DNA from: Lepturacanthus savala
Taxonomy: Eukaryota > Chordata > Actinopteri > Scombriformes > Trichiuridae
Length of the DNA: 64,000 bases
Reading direction: 5' to 3'
Assembly (NCBI GenBank): GCA_030544235.1
Contig: CM060464.1
Coordinates: forward strand, 36,689,602-36,753,601
The notes under the pieces are model-generated. The model made no database searches and was not told where the DNA came from. It worked only from the letters and a program-made list of their open reading frames with translations. Position numbers and translations under genes: made by a program. This document shows positions 1 through 10,740 of the stretch, piece by piece. Each line of letters opens with the position of its first letter. Within the stretch, counting starts at the first letter, position 1.

Positions 1-62
1 CCTTTAGTGGGTCGAGGCCATATGTTTGACACCCACCAGGGGTAGCCTGGGCCCACTAAAGG
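1..62. repeat. Short inverted repeat at window edge
   Basis: The first 11 bases (CCTTTAGTGGG) are the exact reverse complement of bases 52-62, leaving a 40-base loop. This could be the end of a foldback or MITE cut by the window edge, or a hairpin. Nothing else identifies it. Confidence 0.4.
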
Positions 63-324
63 GTCCAAACCAGCTACTGGATGTGATTAAAAAATGTTCC
101 AGTTCCTGTTTCTTCGCAGAAATATAAAGTCATTAAGAATCTTTCAGGACTCAGAGATTAAACATCTTCAGTTTAGATGAGAAAATGGTTTGTAAGGCAA
201 GAATTGAATTGAAGAAAAATGAAGTGCAGAGGGTTAAGATACTAAATGTTGTTCATTGACTAAATGATTTTAACAGAATATGGAATAACTTCAGATTGTT
301 GAAATTTCCCTTTTTTCTGATGTC

Positions 325-545
325 ATTCAATTCAATTCAATTCAATTTTATTTAAAGCCCAACATCACAACACAGTTGCCTCACTGGGCTTCACAAAATT
401 CAGTCAGTGACCAGACATCCCTCACCTTTGACCCTCCTTCGCGGCAAGGAAAAACTCCAAAACCCAATGGGAAAAAGGAGAAACCTCAGGGAGAACCACA
501 GTGAAGGAGAGATCCACTCCCATGGATGGACAGGCTTTAGATGAA
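325..545 (+). mobile_element. Fish interspersed repeat beginning (ATTCA)n
   Basis: The stretch starts with repeated attca, then a ttttattt block, then text on a theme very common in fish genomes: a cacaac...gttgcctcactgggcttcaca block followed by ggcaaggaaaaactcc and gagaaacctc. I recognise this as a degenerate copy of a widespread teleost SINE/LINE-derived repeat. The exact family is uncertain and the end is ragged. Confidence 0.55.
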
Positions 546-711
546 CCAGGACTGACAGACATCTATCTGATGATGATTTATCAGTCTGTGACATGAAGAA
601 ATTATTCAGCCTCATGCGGCTGAACTGAAGCAGTAGCCACTCCCAGTAATAAATGTGTAGTGGACGTCGTGCAGGATCACAGCAACAGCCACGATTCATG
701 AGAACCTGCTG

Positions 712-952
712 GGCACACACACCATTCACTCACACACTCACACCTACGGGCAATTTAGAGTCTCCAATAAACCTCAGCATGTTTTTGGACTGTGGGAGGA
801 AGCCGGAGTACCCGGTGAAAACCCACGCAGACACAGGGAGAACATGAAACTCCACACAGAAAGGTCCCAGACCCAGGACCAAGGAGGTCTTGAACCTGTG
901 ACCTTCTTGCTGTGAGGCAACAGCGCTAACCCCTGCTCCACCGTGTTGCCCT
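712..952 (-). mobile_element. SINE copy (tRNA-like head), truncated
   Basis: Read on the minus strand it begins GGGCAACACGGTGGAGCAGG, then a gttagcgctgttgcctcacagcaagaaggt block, and contains GGTTCAAGACC, a fit to a pol III B box. The body (acctttctgtgtggagtttcatgttctccctgtgtctg) matches the copies at 2786, 6227, 14533, 43996 and 51868. The 3' part with the gaataagcaggtatagaaaatgactg tail is missing here. Confidence 0.6.
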
Positions 953-954
953 AT

Positions 955-1400
955 ATTATGTCTTTGTTTAAATAAAAGGGAGAGACAGGGAGGACAGAGA
1001 TGTGTTGTTATTTATATGTAAATTCTTACTTGTCCAACACACTCGAAATCAAATTGTGCTGAATGTGGCTCATTAACTAAATGAGTTTGACTCCTCTGGT
1101 CCAGTGGATTCATTTAGCCGGTGCTCGTTATGTTGATCATGAAGTCGACTATCGTCAGTCGTTTTGTTAATTTCTATCCATTGACAGCAGCAGCAACATC
1201 CTCCTCCTGTTTTCTGCATTAGTCACAAATGATCCTCAGCTGTTTTGGTCTCTGGACTCTCTGCCTGTACATGTTTTATTTTGAAATGTGTTTTATTTTG
1301 TAAATTGAACAGATGCTGTACACTGTTTATAGTTTGACTTCCTGTCTGATGAATTCTCTCTAAATAAACATGTCATTTTCTCCCTGTTATGTCCCGGTCG
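955..1400 (+). other. Possible 3' UTR end with poly(A) signal
   Basis: The stretch is T-rich and non-coding, with repeated ttttatttt motifs, then aataaac near 1361 followed by a T/GT-rich stretch (gtgtgtcttta). This arrangement fits a cleavage and polyadenylation site of a plus-strand transcript whose coding part would lie upstream of the window. No ORF supports it; it may be chance in AT-rich DNA. Confidence 0.25.
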
Positions 1401-1594
1401 TGTGTCTTTAAATGTTTTAACGTGTCTTTATCCAGTTGCTGTCATTAAAGACCTGATGTAGTCAAAGCTGCACATTTTTAAAGTAAGAGTTTTTTTATAG
1501 TGTAATGATTGGATTTTATTCATCATGCTGCTGATTGACAGTGACTATTGAAGAAGGTCGCAGATGAAGAAATTAAGTTTTCACATGTGAAATC
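1400..1594. other. Unique non-coding DNA
   Basis: I see no coding potential or repeat here. Together with 1682-2408 it forms plain intergenic sequence between SINE copies. Confidence 0.4.
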
Positions 1595-1624
1595 TCTCTC
1601 TCCTTTCTCTCTCTCTCTCTCCCC

Positions 1625-1681
<57 letters not shown>
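1595..1681. repeat. Compound microsatellite (CT)n-(TA)n
   Basis: About 50 bases of ct repeats interrupted by ccccct run directly into about 33 bases of (ta)n. The RERERE and IYIYIY peptides readable on the minus strand are products of the repeat and not a gene. Confidence 0.95.
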
Positions 1682-1685
<4 letters not shown>

Positions 1686-2408
1686 GTTTGAATCTTTTTC
1701 CAAGTGAAACAAACACTTTTCCTGAGAATCTGACTGATGAACTGAGTTTTTTCATTTGATTGATTCCACACTGACCTAATTCCTTCTTACTTGAACAAAA
1801 ATTTTGCCAAAATCTCATTAATGAAAGTGAATGAAAATGAAGCAGCTCGTATCTGAGACATCACACAGGATCATCGCTCATATTAAACTCATTTACTCCT
1901 CCTGCTGTGCGTGTTTTTTTAATTTTTACTCGAACATGCAGTGTTAATTTGCTCCAACTCGTCTCGTGACGCCTGCAGAGAGAAGCTTTGTGATGTCGCA
2001 TCAGAGAAGAGCTGAGGTGCAACACTGATCCAGATCCCACTGTTTCCACAACTATTTTTATCACTCACTAATTAGCGAGACTTTAATTTCTGCTCTGTCC
2101 TCCAGACGGACCACAGGGGTTTTAACACTCCACAACCTGATGCTCCCCGTGTTCCCTGCACCTCTGCTGCCGTATGTCACCGCCACCGCTGATATAGTCA
2201 AAGATCGACGCGGATCCTCCGCTTTTCATTGGCTGCTCCCACAAATTATAATTGATTCTGTATTAACAAGGACGATGACAGAAGTGTGAACGTTGTCTCT
2301 GCAGCTGCAGCTCGTCCTAAAGGATGACGACACTTTTTCCTTTTTTTGAAATGCCCCAGATTCCACGTCCTCGCTGTTAAGATCAAAAGTCAGTTTGGGC
2401 CTCGAGAC

Positions 2409-2415
2409 ACACACA

Positions 2416-2447
<32 letters not shown>
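2409..2447. repeat. (CA)n microsatellite
   Basis: Simple acacac run with two ag interruptions. A second short (CA)n tract lies at 2622-2650. Confidence 0.95.
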
Positions 2448-2448
<1 letters not shown>

Positions 2449-2785
2449 AATAAACATCCTCTACCCTTAGGGTTAAAGGGTTTTCTTATGATGTCAGCTC
2501 ACATCTCATGAGGGAATATAGGGTCTAATTTGGTTAAAATTCATAGGACACAGGGAACATGCTCCATTTCACAGATTTTGTCATTAAATAGATAGAAATA
2601 TGTAGGATAGCCTGTCATGGAGCACACACACACACACAGACACACACACAATTCACTCACACACGCCATTCATCCACATACTCTCACATACAGTGATTTA
2701 GCACCAAACAACTAATTGTTTAATCATTTAAAAATATATATTAATCAAATATCAGAATAGTGTAGCATCTGTTTTGAACCGTAAC

Positions 2786-3157
2786 AGTCAGTCAGTCATT
2801 TTCTATACCTGCTTATTCCTCATTAGGGTCACATGGTCTGCTGGAGCCAATCCCAGCGCGTTACGGCGAGAGGCAGGGATACACCCCAGATGGTCGCCAG
2901 CCAATCGTGGGGCACACACACCATTCACTCACACACTCACACCTACGGGCGTGACAATTTAGAGTCTCCAATTAACCTCAGCATGTTTTTGGACTGTGGG
3001 AGGAAGCCGGAGTACCCGGTGAAAACCCACACAGACACGGGGAGAACATGCAAACTCCACACAGAAAGGTCCCAGACCCAGGACCAAGGAGGTCTTGAAC
3101 CTGTGACCTTCTTGCTGTGAGGCAACAGCGCTAACCCCTGCGCCACCGTGTCGCCCC
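2786..3157 (-). mobile_element. SINE, near full-length reference copy
   Basis: This is one of the two most complete copies of the SINE in the window. On the minus strand it has the tRNA-like head (GGCGACACGGTGGCGCAGG, B box GGTTCAAGACC), a body with a ctccgggttctcc-type theme, and a 3' tail ending cctgctt/agcaggtatagaaaatgactgactg. Length is about 370 bp. The two ends define the boundaries for judging truncation of the other copies. The inference of tRNA origin rests on the A/B-box-like head only. Confidence 0.65.
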
Positions 3158-4090
3158 TGAACTGTAACAAATATTCAAATATATGCTGGCAGGTGGGAGA
3201 TATATTATTATATAAATAGATGATTACAGATGATATTGTTACTTCCCGGATTATGAAAATCACTTGAGTGTTAGTTTGTACAGATTTTTTATATTTTGCT
3301 ATTGGAGATAAATTAGCTTAATGTCGCACATACAAAAATATGATAAAAGTCACTTTGAGTGTGTTGGAGTCATTAAAAGTCAATATCTGTACTTTAAGGT
3401 CAGATAAACATGTTGTAATGTTCATATGAAATTTAACCATTGATCAACTGACTCTGTTCTTGAGTCATTTCACTCACCATGAACACAACATGATACAAAA
3501 CTGAGAGAACAACAACTGCTCCTCTGTCATTTGGCACAATTATGATCAAAAACAACACACACACACACACACACTGGGCGTGGCATCCACAACAGCAGTC
3601 GTTTTTTTTTTGTTCTCCTTTTTTGAAATGAGTTGGCTGCTTCAGCTGAATTCCTCACAGAGAATCATCCAATATCTGTTGGAGGGCGAAAGACAAGAAA
3701 TTAGTTTTCTGCTCTCTGCTGATATGAAACAATATGAGCTGCACTGTTTGCTGTGTGCGTGTGTGTGTGTGTTAGTCTACTCTCATCTTTCGAGCTCGTC
3801 AGAACATCAAAGTTTGAGAATCGGTTTCAGTGAAACTTTGAGCTGCAGTAAAGGTCTTTATTTCTGTTGCAGACAAACAGAGGTTCAGTCTTTTTGTTTT
3901 CAGCTGAGGAATCACAGCTCAGGACAATTAAAGCGTAGACTAGGGAGACCAGATGTCCCCAATCTGAAACCAGGACACTTTGCATGTGACCGTAATGCTT
4001 GTGCAAGCACACACGCATTTTTTTTTTTTTTTTTTATGTAAAAGTGATGCTCAGACAGCTGCTGTTGTCATTTTGTAGAACATTTATTCA
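3158..4090. other. Non-coding, short microsatellites
   Basis: This is AT-rich intergenic sequence with (CA)n at 3555-3573, (GT)n near 3757 and a T tract at 4019-4036. An open reading frame of 153 codons at 3580-4041 runs through a T run, a GT run and a poly-T end. It resembles no family I know, so I do not call it a gene. Confidence 0.5.
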
Positions 4091-4280
4091 TGGGTCAGTG
4101 ATCAAACTGTCACGTGGTGTAACCCTAAAAACTTGGTACCAGATACTTTAACTCTCTTAAAAACACATGATATCAACTAGTTTTATACAGCTTCCTTTTT
4201 GGCAGATCGAATTAAATAGTTGAACAAATCACATTTTTTGTGTTTCTGTTAGATTAAAATGTAAAAACTATGTAATCTTT
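4091..4280 (+). mobile_element. MITE fragment (left end), TIR TGGGTCAGTGA
   Basis: TGGGTCAGTGATCAAACTG, then cctaaaaacttggtacca and a tttaactc...ttaaaaa block, match the left third of the complete copy at 62846-63198. The right terminal repeat is not found nearby, so this copy is truncated or badly decayed. Confidence 0.55.
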
Positions 4281-4980
4281 TATAAAAAAAAATAAATAGA
4301 AAATAATATGTAGGATAGACAGATATAAGCATTGTGCTTCTGTCAGCCCCTGTTTTTACTTTACTAGAATGTTTATGTTGTATGGTCCAAACCATCATCC
4401 TTCATATATATTAGAAAACATTCATTCTTATTAAGTCTGTCCGTCCTGGGAGAGAAATCGTCCTCTGTTGTTTTCTCCAAGGTTTCATCATGTGTTGCTG
4501 TACAGACTGTAAATTATAGAGCTGAAATGATAAGTCCATTAATCACCAACAATTCCGATTAATGGATTTAAATCATCTTTAAGAAAAGAATATCCAAATT
4601 CTCTGGTTCCAGCTTATCTTCTTCTGATCTGATCAATAGATTAAAAGATAATTAACCATATAATTCTCCATAGTTAATCACAATTAATCATATATTAATT
4701 ATTTATCCATTCTAAATGTACATTTAACCATTATATTCTTCTTTAAGATGAATCTGCAGCAGCTTCATGCTTTTATTACCATCTAATGTCACAACTGTAA
4801 TATACATTAATTCATTATATTTATGTTGGTGGATTCAGGATGTTTTTTTTTTTTTTTTTTTCCATTTTCTTTGTGATTTTGACCTTTAACATCTTTAATG
4901 TTAATTGAAGTATCAGTTCTTATCCTACAGTCTGACCTTTGACCCCTGAGGTGCGGATGTGTGCTTGTTACTGCATCATG
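4281..4980. other. AT-rich non-coding DNA
   Basis: No ORF and no recognisable family. A poly-T tract is at 4842-4861. Confidence 0.4.
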
Positions 4981-5072
4981 ATTTCTTATAAATAAAGCAA
5001 ATAAAGTTCTGCAACACGTGTGTGTGTGTGTGTGTGTGCGTGCATGCGTGCGTGTGTGCGTGTGTGTGTGTG
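4981..5072 (+). other. Poly(A)-signal pair next to (GT)n tract
   Basis: Two aataaa signals 10 bases apart (taaataaagcaaataaag) are followed within 15 bases by a 50-base GT-rich tract with tgcgtgc interruptions. This is the layout of a strong polyadenylation site, but no upstream exon is visible. It could equally be an old retroposon tail. Confidence 0.35.
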
Positions 5073-6226
5073 TTCCATATGCACTTCCTGCACATGTGAC
5101 CTGAGCTTCTCAACAATTTGCTTCAGTAGGAGAATATATAACGTTATAAACTACAAGACTAAAATTATTAACATTTTCAATAAATATAAAAAATAAATGT
5201 CACAAACCCACTTTAAAAATGTAATTAAAATATAAATCTTGACCTAACTCTTCTCTACACAGACTTGTTTTTCTCCTGTTTACTAGATTTCATAGAGAAA
5301 TTCCTTCTTTTTCTTTTCCTCCACGGTTTCAGAAGCTTTTGATCCATTTTAAAATGAGACAAATACAGTTCAGCAGCTGAATTGTTCATTTTTCTAAAGG
5401 CCACTGGGACACTGTGACTTTTACCTGAGAGAAATTATCTTTCTGAAGAACATTCAGATCATTTCCACTGATCTGAGAACAAGGAAATCCACAAAGTAAG
5501 ATTAAAATAAATGAAAGGTAATTAGTTTTTTGTCATTAATATTGCATGAACTGACATATTTATGTAGATACACAAACACTTTATATACATTAAGATGCAA
5601 ACATGTAAGAAAAAGCATTAAAATGTTTAAGATGATGAATCATCTCTGGTTGGTTCAGCTTCTCTCTGAACAACAACAGCAACATTAGGGCCTCAGCTAT
5701 TATGCAAAAGCATTAAAAACCAACTCCTAATAACATGGAGGACACCAGCAATAATACAGCACATCCAGGCAGATATGGACATGAGCAGCAACGTGATTGT
5801 GGAGTCTGAGGGGAGTAATATTACAACCATTTGGCTAATAGCTCTTATTACTGAGGCTTCACACACTGATGGAGAACAAACAACCTGCTGAGCTAAAAAA
5901 CAGCATTTCAGCAGCTTCAGGTGTGAAGAGGAAACTGCAGAAAAATCTGATACAGGAACATCAGCTGATGATAATCAGCAGGTTCATTATCAATTGATTA
6001 TTACCTGTGCAAAGGGACTATCTATTTTGATGAGTAAATGTTGGAAAAAGTGAAAAATCCCCATCACACATTTGCAGTGATGTGGATAATGTTGTTATGA
6101 ATAAGGATATTATAAATAATGACTATCGTATAAACCTTCAAAGCTTGGTTAACAGTTATAAATAACATGCACAAAAATGCTTTGCATTACTATAATTTAA
6201 ATTTTAAAAGCATGTAGAGCTATGTA
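5073..6226. other. Non-coding stretch, possibly one constrained block
   Basis: No ORF. The portion 5685-5880 is less AT-biased and rich in TAAT- and ATTA-type homeodomain cores and a tatgcaaa octamer-like word, without repeat structure. This is the texture of a vertebrate non-coding regulatory element, but only alignment to other fish could tell. Confidence 0.25.
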
Positions 6227-6540
6227 TTCAGTCAGTCGTCTTCTATACCTGCTTATTCCTCATTAGGGCCACATGATCTGCTGGAGCCGAGCACATTACA
6301 GGTGAGAGGCACACACACCATTCACTCACATACACTCATACCTAAAGTGATTTAGAGTCTCCAGTTAAACTCAGCATGTGTTTGGACTGTGGGAGGAAGC
6401 TGGAGAACCTAGAGAAAACCCACCAGACACAGGGTGAACAAGACAGAAAGGTCCCAGACCAAGGTCTTGAAGCTGGACCAGGTCTAGAACATGGACCTTG
6501 TTGCTGTGAGGCAACGGTGCTAACCACTGCACCACACACT
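6227..6540 (-). mobile_element. SINE copy with internal deletion
   Basis: It has the same head, body and tail order as the copy at 2786-3157, with the tail tatacctgcttattcctcattaggg at 6244. About 50 bases are deleted after gctggagcc and it is more diverged overall, so it is an older insertion. Confidence 0.6.
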
Positions 6541-6619
6541 ATGTATTTATTAAAACTAAATTATCCAACATCAGCATCCCAAATAGAATCTGGACAAAAC
6601 TATTTGACTGGCCTTATCC

Positions 6620-7012
6620 ATAGCCTTATATGGAAGTGAGGTCTGGGGCGCTCTTAGTGGAGTTGTGATTATGGTAACAATAATTTATTAATTAACATTG
6701 TTTATCATGAATGTTGTTTATGCTGGTAATGCAATTTATTATTTGATTTAATATATGTGTATTTAATTTAATATTGTTTCAGGTATTTACCTGCTGCATC
6801 CACTGTTTTATATTAATAAAAGAAAAAAAAAAAACAAACGTGGAAATTGGGCTGAGTAAATTCCTTTGTCGCACTGAGATCAACCCTGTCCGGGGGAAAA
6901 CAGATCAGTAAATACACACGGCCATAACCAGCAGCGCCCTCTCAGGCTTTCCAATTAAGAAGAAGAAGAGGAAGAGGAAAAGCACTCTATTAAACCTCAC
7001 TTAAAAAGGAAA
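6620..7012 (+). other. Region 5' of BEL gag, possible LTR/leader
   Basis: The sequence is AT-rich, with an A-rich run (aataaaagaaaaaaaaaaaac) near 6817-6836 and then gtggaaattgggctgag, cagcgccctctcagg and a purine stretch just before the gag start. A decayed 5' LTR plus leader would be expected here, but I could not match it to any sequence after the integrase end, so LTR boundaries are not assigned. Confidence 0.25.
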
Positions 7013-8090
7013 ATGGACGTGGCTGAAATCACGGCCCTAAAAGGGAAGCGGGCCTCTGCACCTGCAGTATTTAAAAAAAGATCTAACAAACTCTGTCTGA
7101 CAGTTGAAGTCATGGAAAAAGGAACTCTCATAGAGGAAATCCATGCACTCAGTGGTGATATTGGCCTAGAGTTCCTGGAGGCCTTAGCTGAGGAGGATGA
7201 TGCTGAAGAAGAGGCAGACAAGGTCAAAACAAAAACAGAGCAATGCCTTTCTGCCTACACTGAAACTATCCAGCTGGCCAGAGAAACATTTTGGATTAAG
7301 TTTGCTCAGCCAGAAATCAAACTCTATGCTGAAGCCACAGAAGAGAAGTGTAAAGTGGTGGAAGCCACACATGTCCAAGACCTGCCGGAGCATGAATATG
7401 AAGCTCTACATGATGGACTACTGGAAATAATCCATGAGTTTGAGCAGAAGGTCCTTGCATTGGAACGCATCATCTCGGATAAAGTCATCCATCATAAGCA
7501 GCTTCTCTTCAAACTCAGGAACAGAGCACGCGACTGGGAGCTTGGCTGGAGGAAATCAAGCCGCACACCCAAGAAAGAGCCAAGTGGATCTGATGTGCAG
7601 CTAACACTCAACCAACCCAACAATACCCAAGCAACCTCACTGCCACATAGCGCCCCTACCATCTTGAAGCCACAGATTAGCCTGGAAAGAACACAGCTAC
7701 CTACCTTTTCAGGAGACATAACCGAATACTATCGGTGGAAGGCAGAGTGGGCGGAGCTATAGCTGCTGGGCAACTCACTGATGACTCCTGGGGTCACATG
7801 TTTCCACCTGCTGGCAAGCTTGAGTGAAAAGGTGAAAAGGGACCTGGTATTGTCCAGTTGTGGAACAGCAGACGAGATGTTCAAACACTTTGATAACCGC
7901 TTTGGGAATGAAGCAAGGATCTTCCTAAAGATTGCAGAGGGTATCAAAGGCCTATCTCTGGTGAAGGGAAACAATCCCCATAAAGTGATTGAGCTAATCC
8001 AGGCTGTGGAGCGGGCCCTGAGCAATCTGGTGATCCTGGGAGAAGAGAATGTATTAAAAAAACACAGAGAAAGTTGCCCAGTTTGTTAAA
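7013..8090 (+). pseudogene. BEL/Pao gag, broken
   Basis: A 249-codon ORF opens at ATG 7013. It begins MDVAEITALKGKR, has an acidic helical middle (EEDDAEEEADK) and ends in the gag signature LPTFSGDITEYYRWKAEW, close to the LPKFSGDPLEW motif of BEL/Pao gags (DUF1759 type). A TAG at 7760 interrupts it. The same family sequence resumes in the next frame segment, 7781-8087, with SEKVKRDLVLSSCG, FGNEARIFLKIAEGI and IELIQAVERALSNL. A second frameshift follows near 8055 in an A run. Gag of this family forms the internal coat particle. Start chosen as the first ATG of the only long frame. The gag assignment is secure; function is lost. Confidence 0.8.
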
Positions 8091-8562
8091 AGAAAAATGG
8101 ATTGAGCATAAAGCAGAGCCACGGAATGGATTCGGCACGTACAGCACTTTGAATGTCCGCTACAGTTCCTCCAGAAACAGGAGGCTATGCTGGAAGAGCT
8201 GGACCAGTTGGATGAGAGCCTCAGAGAAGGGAACTCCCCAGTAAAGGCATCGGTGGAAAAGGCATCCAAAAAGGCATATTCCAAAGCCACCTTGGCCAAA
8301 AAAGGACTCAGTCAAAATCACAGGCAGGCCCATGCACAGCCTGCTCTAAAAAAAAAACAGGCCAGGAGGCTTTTTGCATGCACCACATTTAGAAGGATGG
8401 ATCTTCAGACTAAGAAAACTCATCTCAACTCACATCGGCTGTGCTATCAGTGTCTTGGCTCTGACATGCAAAGTGCTTGTAGAAGTAAAAGATTCATTTG
8501 CACCAAAGCAGACTGTCAAACCGATGAGCCCCACAACTATCTGCTGAGAGCATTCATTTAAT
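8091..8562 (+). pseudogene. BEL/Pao gag C-terminus with zinc knuckles
   Basis: The open frame 8187-8561 has a lysine-rich linker, then a cysteine/histidine pattern: FACTTF...HRLCYQCL, SACRS and FICTKADCQTDEPHNYLL. In BEL/Pao elements this is the C-x2-C...H-x4-C zinc-knuckle region that binds RNA and ends in C..H.. just before the protease. Here the first knuckle has CTTF where CxxC would be expected, so metal binding by it is doubtful. The frame ends with TAA-TAG at 8559-8564. Confidence 0.75.
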
Positions 8563-8564
8563 AG

Positions 8565-9160
8565 TTCATGGAGTCGGAGGAATGACCAAGACGGTCAGAA
8601 CAAAGAGGTACACCCTCTGCCTGAGAGTAAAGACCACCAAGGGATCTGTGGCAAAACATAAGTTGCTTTGCTATGGACTGGAAAGCATTGCTGAAGTCAG
8701 CCACCCAGTCACTCTGCAGCAACTCCAGAAAATCTCCCCTGATGTTGCTATAGCAGAGCTGGCCCGCCCTGAGACCACTGACCTTCTCATAAGTCACAGG
8801 GAAGGTCATCTGACTCCACAACCGTTCATGAGGGAGGGTGATCTTGTCCTCTGGGATGGCCCACTAGATAAAACGATTGTTGGCACTCACCCTGACCTCT
8901 TTGAGTCCGTTGACTTGACACTGCACCAGTCTGAAACTCACTTTGCTCGAACCATGAGGACATCTTCAAGGCTCTACAGAGAGCTCTGTGTAGGCACAAA
9001 AGGCGTGGACAAGGACTCAACTCTGACAGCAACTCTCAGTAACACCACTGCCATGAATAAAGAAGTTCTTGAGGGGTTTAAATGGGGCAGTATTGGAGCA
9101 TCATGCAACCCTAAATGTGGGGGTTGCAATGTCCCCCAGGTGGCCAAGAGATGACCCTTG
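8565..9160 (+). pseudogene. BEL/Pao aspartic protease region lacking active site
   Basis: The 190-codon frame carries the conserved part after the active site: TKRYTLCLRVKTTKGS, HKLLCYGLESIAEV, DVAIAELARPETTDLLIS and PQPFMREGDLVLWDGPLDKTI, then HPDLFESVDLTLHQ. In related elements roughly a hundred residues containing the catalytic D-S/T-G lie between the last zinc-knuckle histidine and the VHGVGG stretch. Here only a few codons separate PHNYLLR from VHGVGGMTK, so the active-site segment has been deleted. The protease would normally cut the polyprotein. Confidence 0.7.
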
Positions 9161-10047
9161 GGGAAGAAAGGGACCTGGAAAAAATAAAAGATTGTCTTTC
9201 ATATGTCCTGGCAGACAAGCACAGTGAGGCTCCACACTGGGATGCAGCTTACCCCTGGAAGGCCGATCCAGCAATTTTGCCAAACAACCACCAAGCAGTG
9301 GAAGCAACCTTCCAGAACACTGAGGCAAGGCTGGCAAAAGAACCCTTGTAGAAAGCAGCATATGGAGAGCAGATTCATGACATGGTGTCAAGAGGAGCAG
9401 CCCTCAAGCTCAGCAGAAAGCAGGCCGAAGACTGGAATGGGCCAGTGTGGTATGTCAGTCACCTGGTCGCCTCAACCAGGTGGCCGAGCTGATGTACTGC
9501 CTCGAACTCGGTGTGGCTAAAGGACAAAGAAGTACACCTCTATCGCTTCCTCTGGAGGGATGACCCCAAGGAAGAAATCTGTAAGTTCGCTCTTGTCAGG
9601 GTCAACACTGGCGAGAAACCTGCTGGATGCATCGCTCAGGTCGCCATGAGAGAGACCGCTAACCTGTCCCAGTTCACAACCATGACCGCCGAGCGCCGCA
9701 TTCTAACAGAAGACTGCTATGTGGATGACATATTAACCTCCCACAATGACCTCCAAGCCTTAATTAGGATTACCAAAGGAGTCGAAAAGATCCTAAAGGC
9801 AGGAGGCTTCTCACTCAAACCTTGGGTCCTGTCTGGTCAAAGTGGGAGGAGTGAGGAATCCAACAGTGTCAGTAATGATGGGGCAACAGAGCCCAAGACC
9901 CTGATACTCCCAAATCAGATGCCAGACAAAGACAATAAGGCACTTGCACTGGGATATGTGCCAGAGTCTGATAAACTCTGTTTGCTGACATCAGTGAACT
10001 TCTCAAAGCGGCGAGGAAAGATGAGAACCCGAGCTGGACCTACGTGA
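9161..10047 (+). pseudogene. BEL/Pao reverse transcriptase, deleted palm motif
   Basis: The N-terminal RT part (AYPWKADPAILPNNHQAVEA at 9249; DMVSRGAALKL; WNGPVWYVSHL) is spread over at least three frames. The frame 9511-10047 then carries KEVHLYRFLWRDDP, ALVRVNTGEKPAGCIAQVAM and the catalytic box DCYVDDILTSHNDL at 9712-9750, then ILKAGGFSLKPWVLSG. The segment with the first catalytic aspartate (GDI.KMYNSV type) that should precede VHLYRFLW is absent; the sequence jumps from WYVSHLVA to MYCLELG. So one of three catalytic aspartates is gone although YVDD is intact. Confidence 0.8.
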
Positions 10048-10740
10048 GAAAGAGGTCAGAAAAAACACCCCTGATCCTCTCACCTGACAAATGCTGCTGA
10101 GTCAGATTGCAGGGTTTCACGACCCTATTGGCTTGGCCTCACCGGTCAAGCAAAGAGGAGTGATGCTCATGAGGGAGTCCTTTTAGGAGACAAGAAAAGA
10201 CTGTCATGCCAGGGACACCTGGGACGAGCCTCTCTCTCCAAATCTCAGGGAGACAGCAATAACGCTCTTCGAGCAGTGTGTGAGACTTGGCCAGGTGAGA
10301 TTCTGCAAGAGAGGAACCATAGGCTGTCCAATGGGGATCACTTTCCGGAGCCATGCTTTATCTTCGCTGGAAGACGGTGCAAGACGGTGTCTTGGCTCGT
10401 AGAATCAAAGGCAAAACTCACCCAACTAGATCAAAAAGGTGATGTCATTAAAGCAGAGCTGTGCGGGGCTGTGTTTGCAACCCGCCTGAAGACCTACTTT
10501 GAAAATCACTGCCACATCAAGATCGACAAGTGGATCCATTTTGTCGATAGCCAGACAATACTAGGGGCCATCCAGAAGGATAGCTATGGCTATCAGACAT
10601 TCTTTGCCAATCGGATAGGAGAAATCCAAAAGGCCGGCCCTGTCAACAGCTGGAGATGGGTTGAAGGGAAAGAAAACATTGCTGATCTTATCACAAAAGG
10701 GGCACCCCATGAGGACCTTGCTAAAGGATCAGCTTGACAG
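10048..10740 (+). pseudogene. BEL/Pao RNase H
   Basis: The open frame 10276-10737 contains KAELCGAVFATRLKTYF, FVDSQTILGAIQKDSYGYQT, FFANRIGEIQKAG, WRWVEGKENIADLITKGAP and HEDL. These match BEL/Pao RNase H with its Glu (AELCGA), Asp (VDSQT) and Asp (NIADLI) catalytic positions retained. It degrades the RNA strand of the RNA-DNA hybrid during reverse transcription. The stretch 10048-10275 joining it to RT is out of frame. It is the best preserved catalytic domain of the element. Confidence 0.8.

Noticed and set aside
1523..1818. Minus-strand ORFs containing RERERERE and IYIYIY
   Set aside because: They are read through the (CT)n-(TA)n microsatellite.
3580..4041. 153-codon ORF
   Set aside because: It begins in a T run, crosses a GT run and ends in poly-T; no recognisable domain and no neighbour support.
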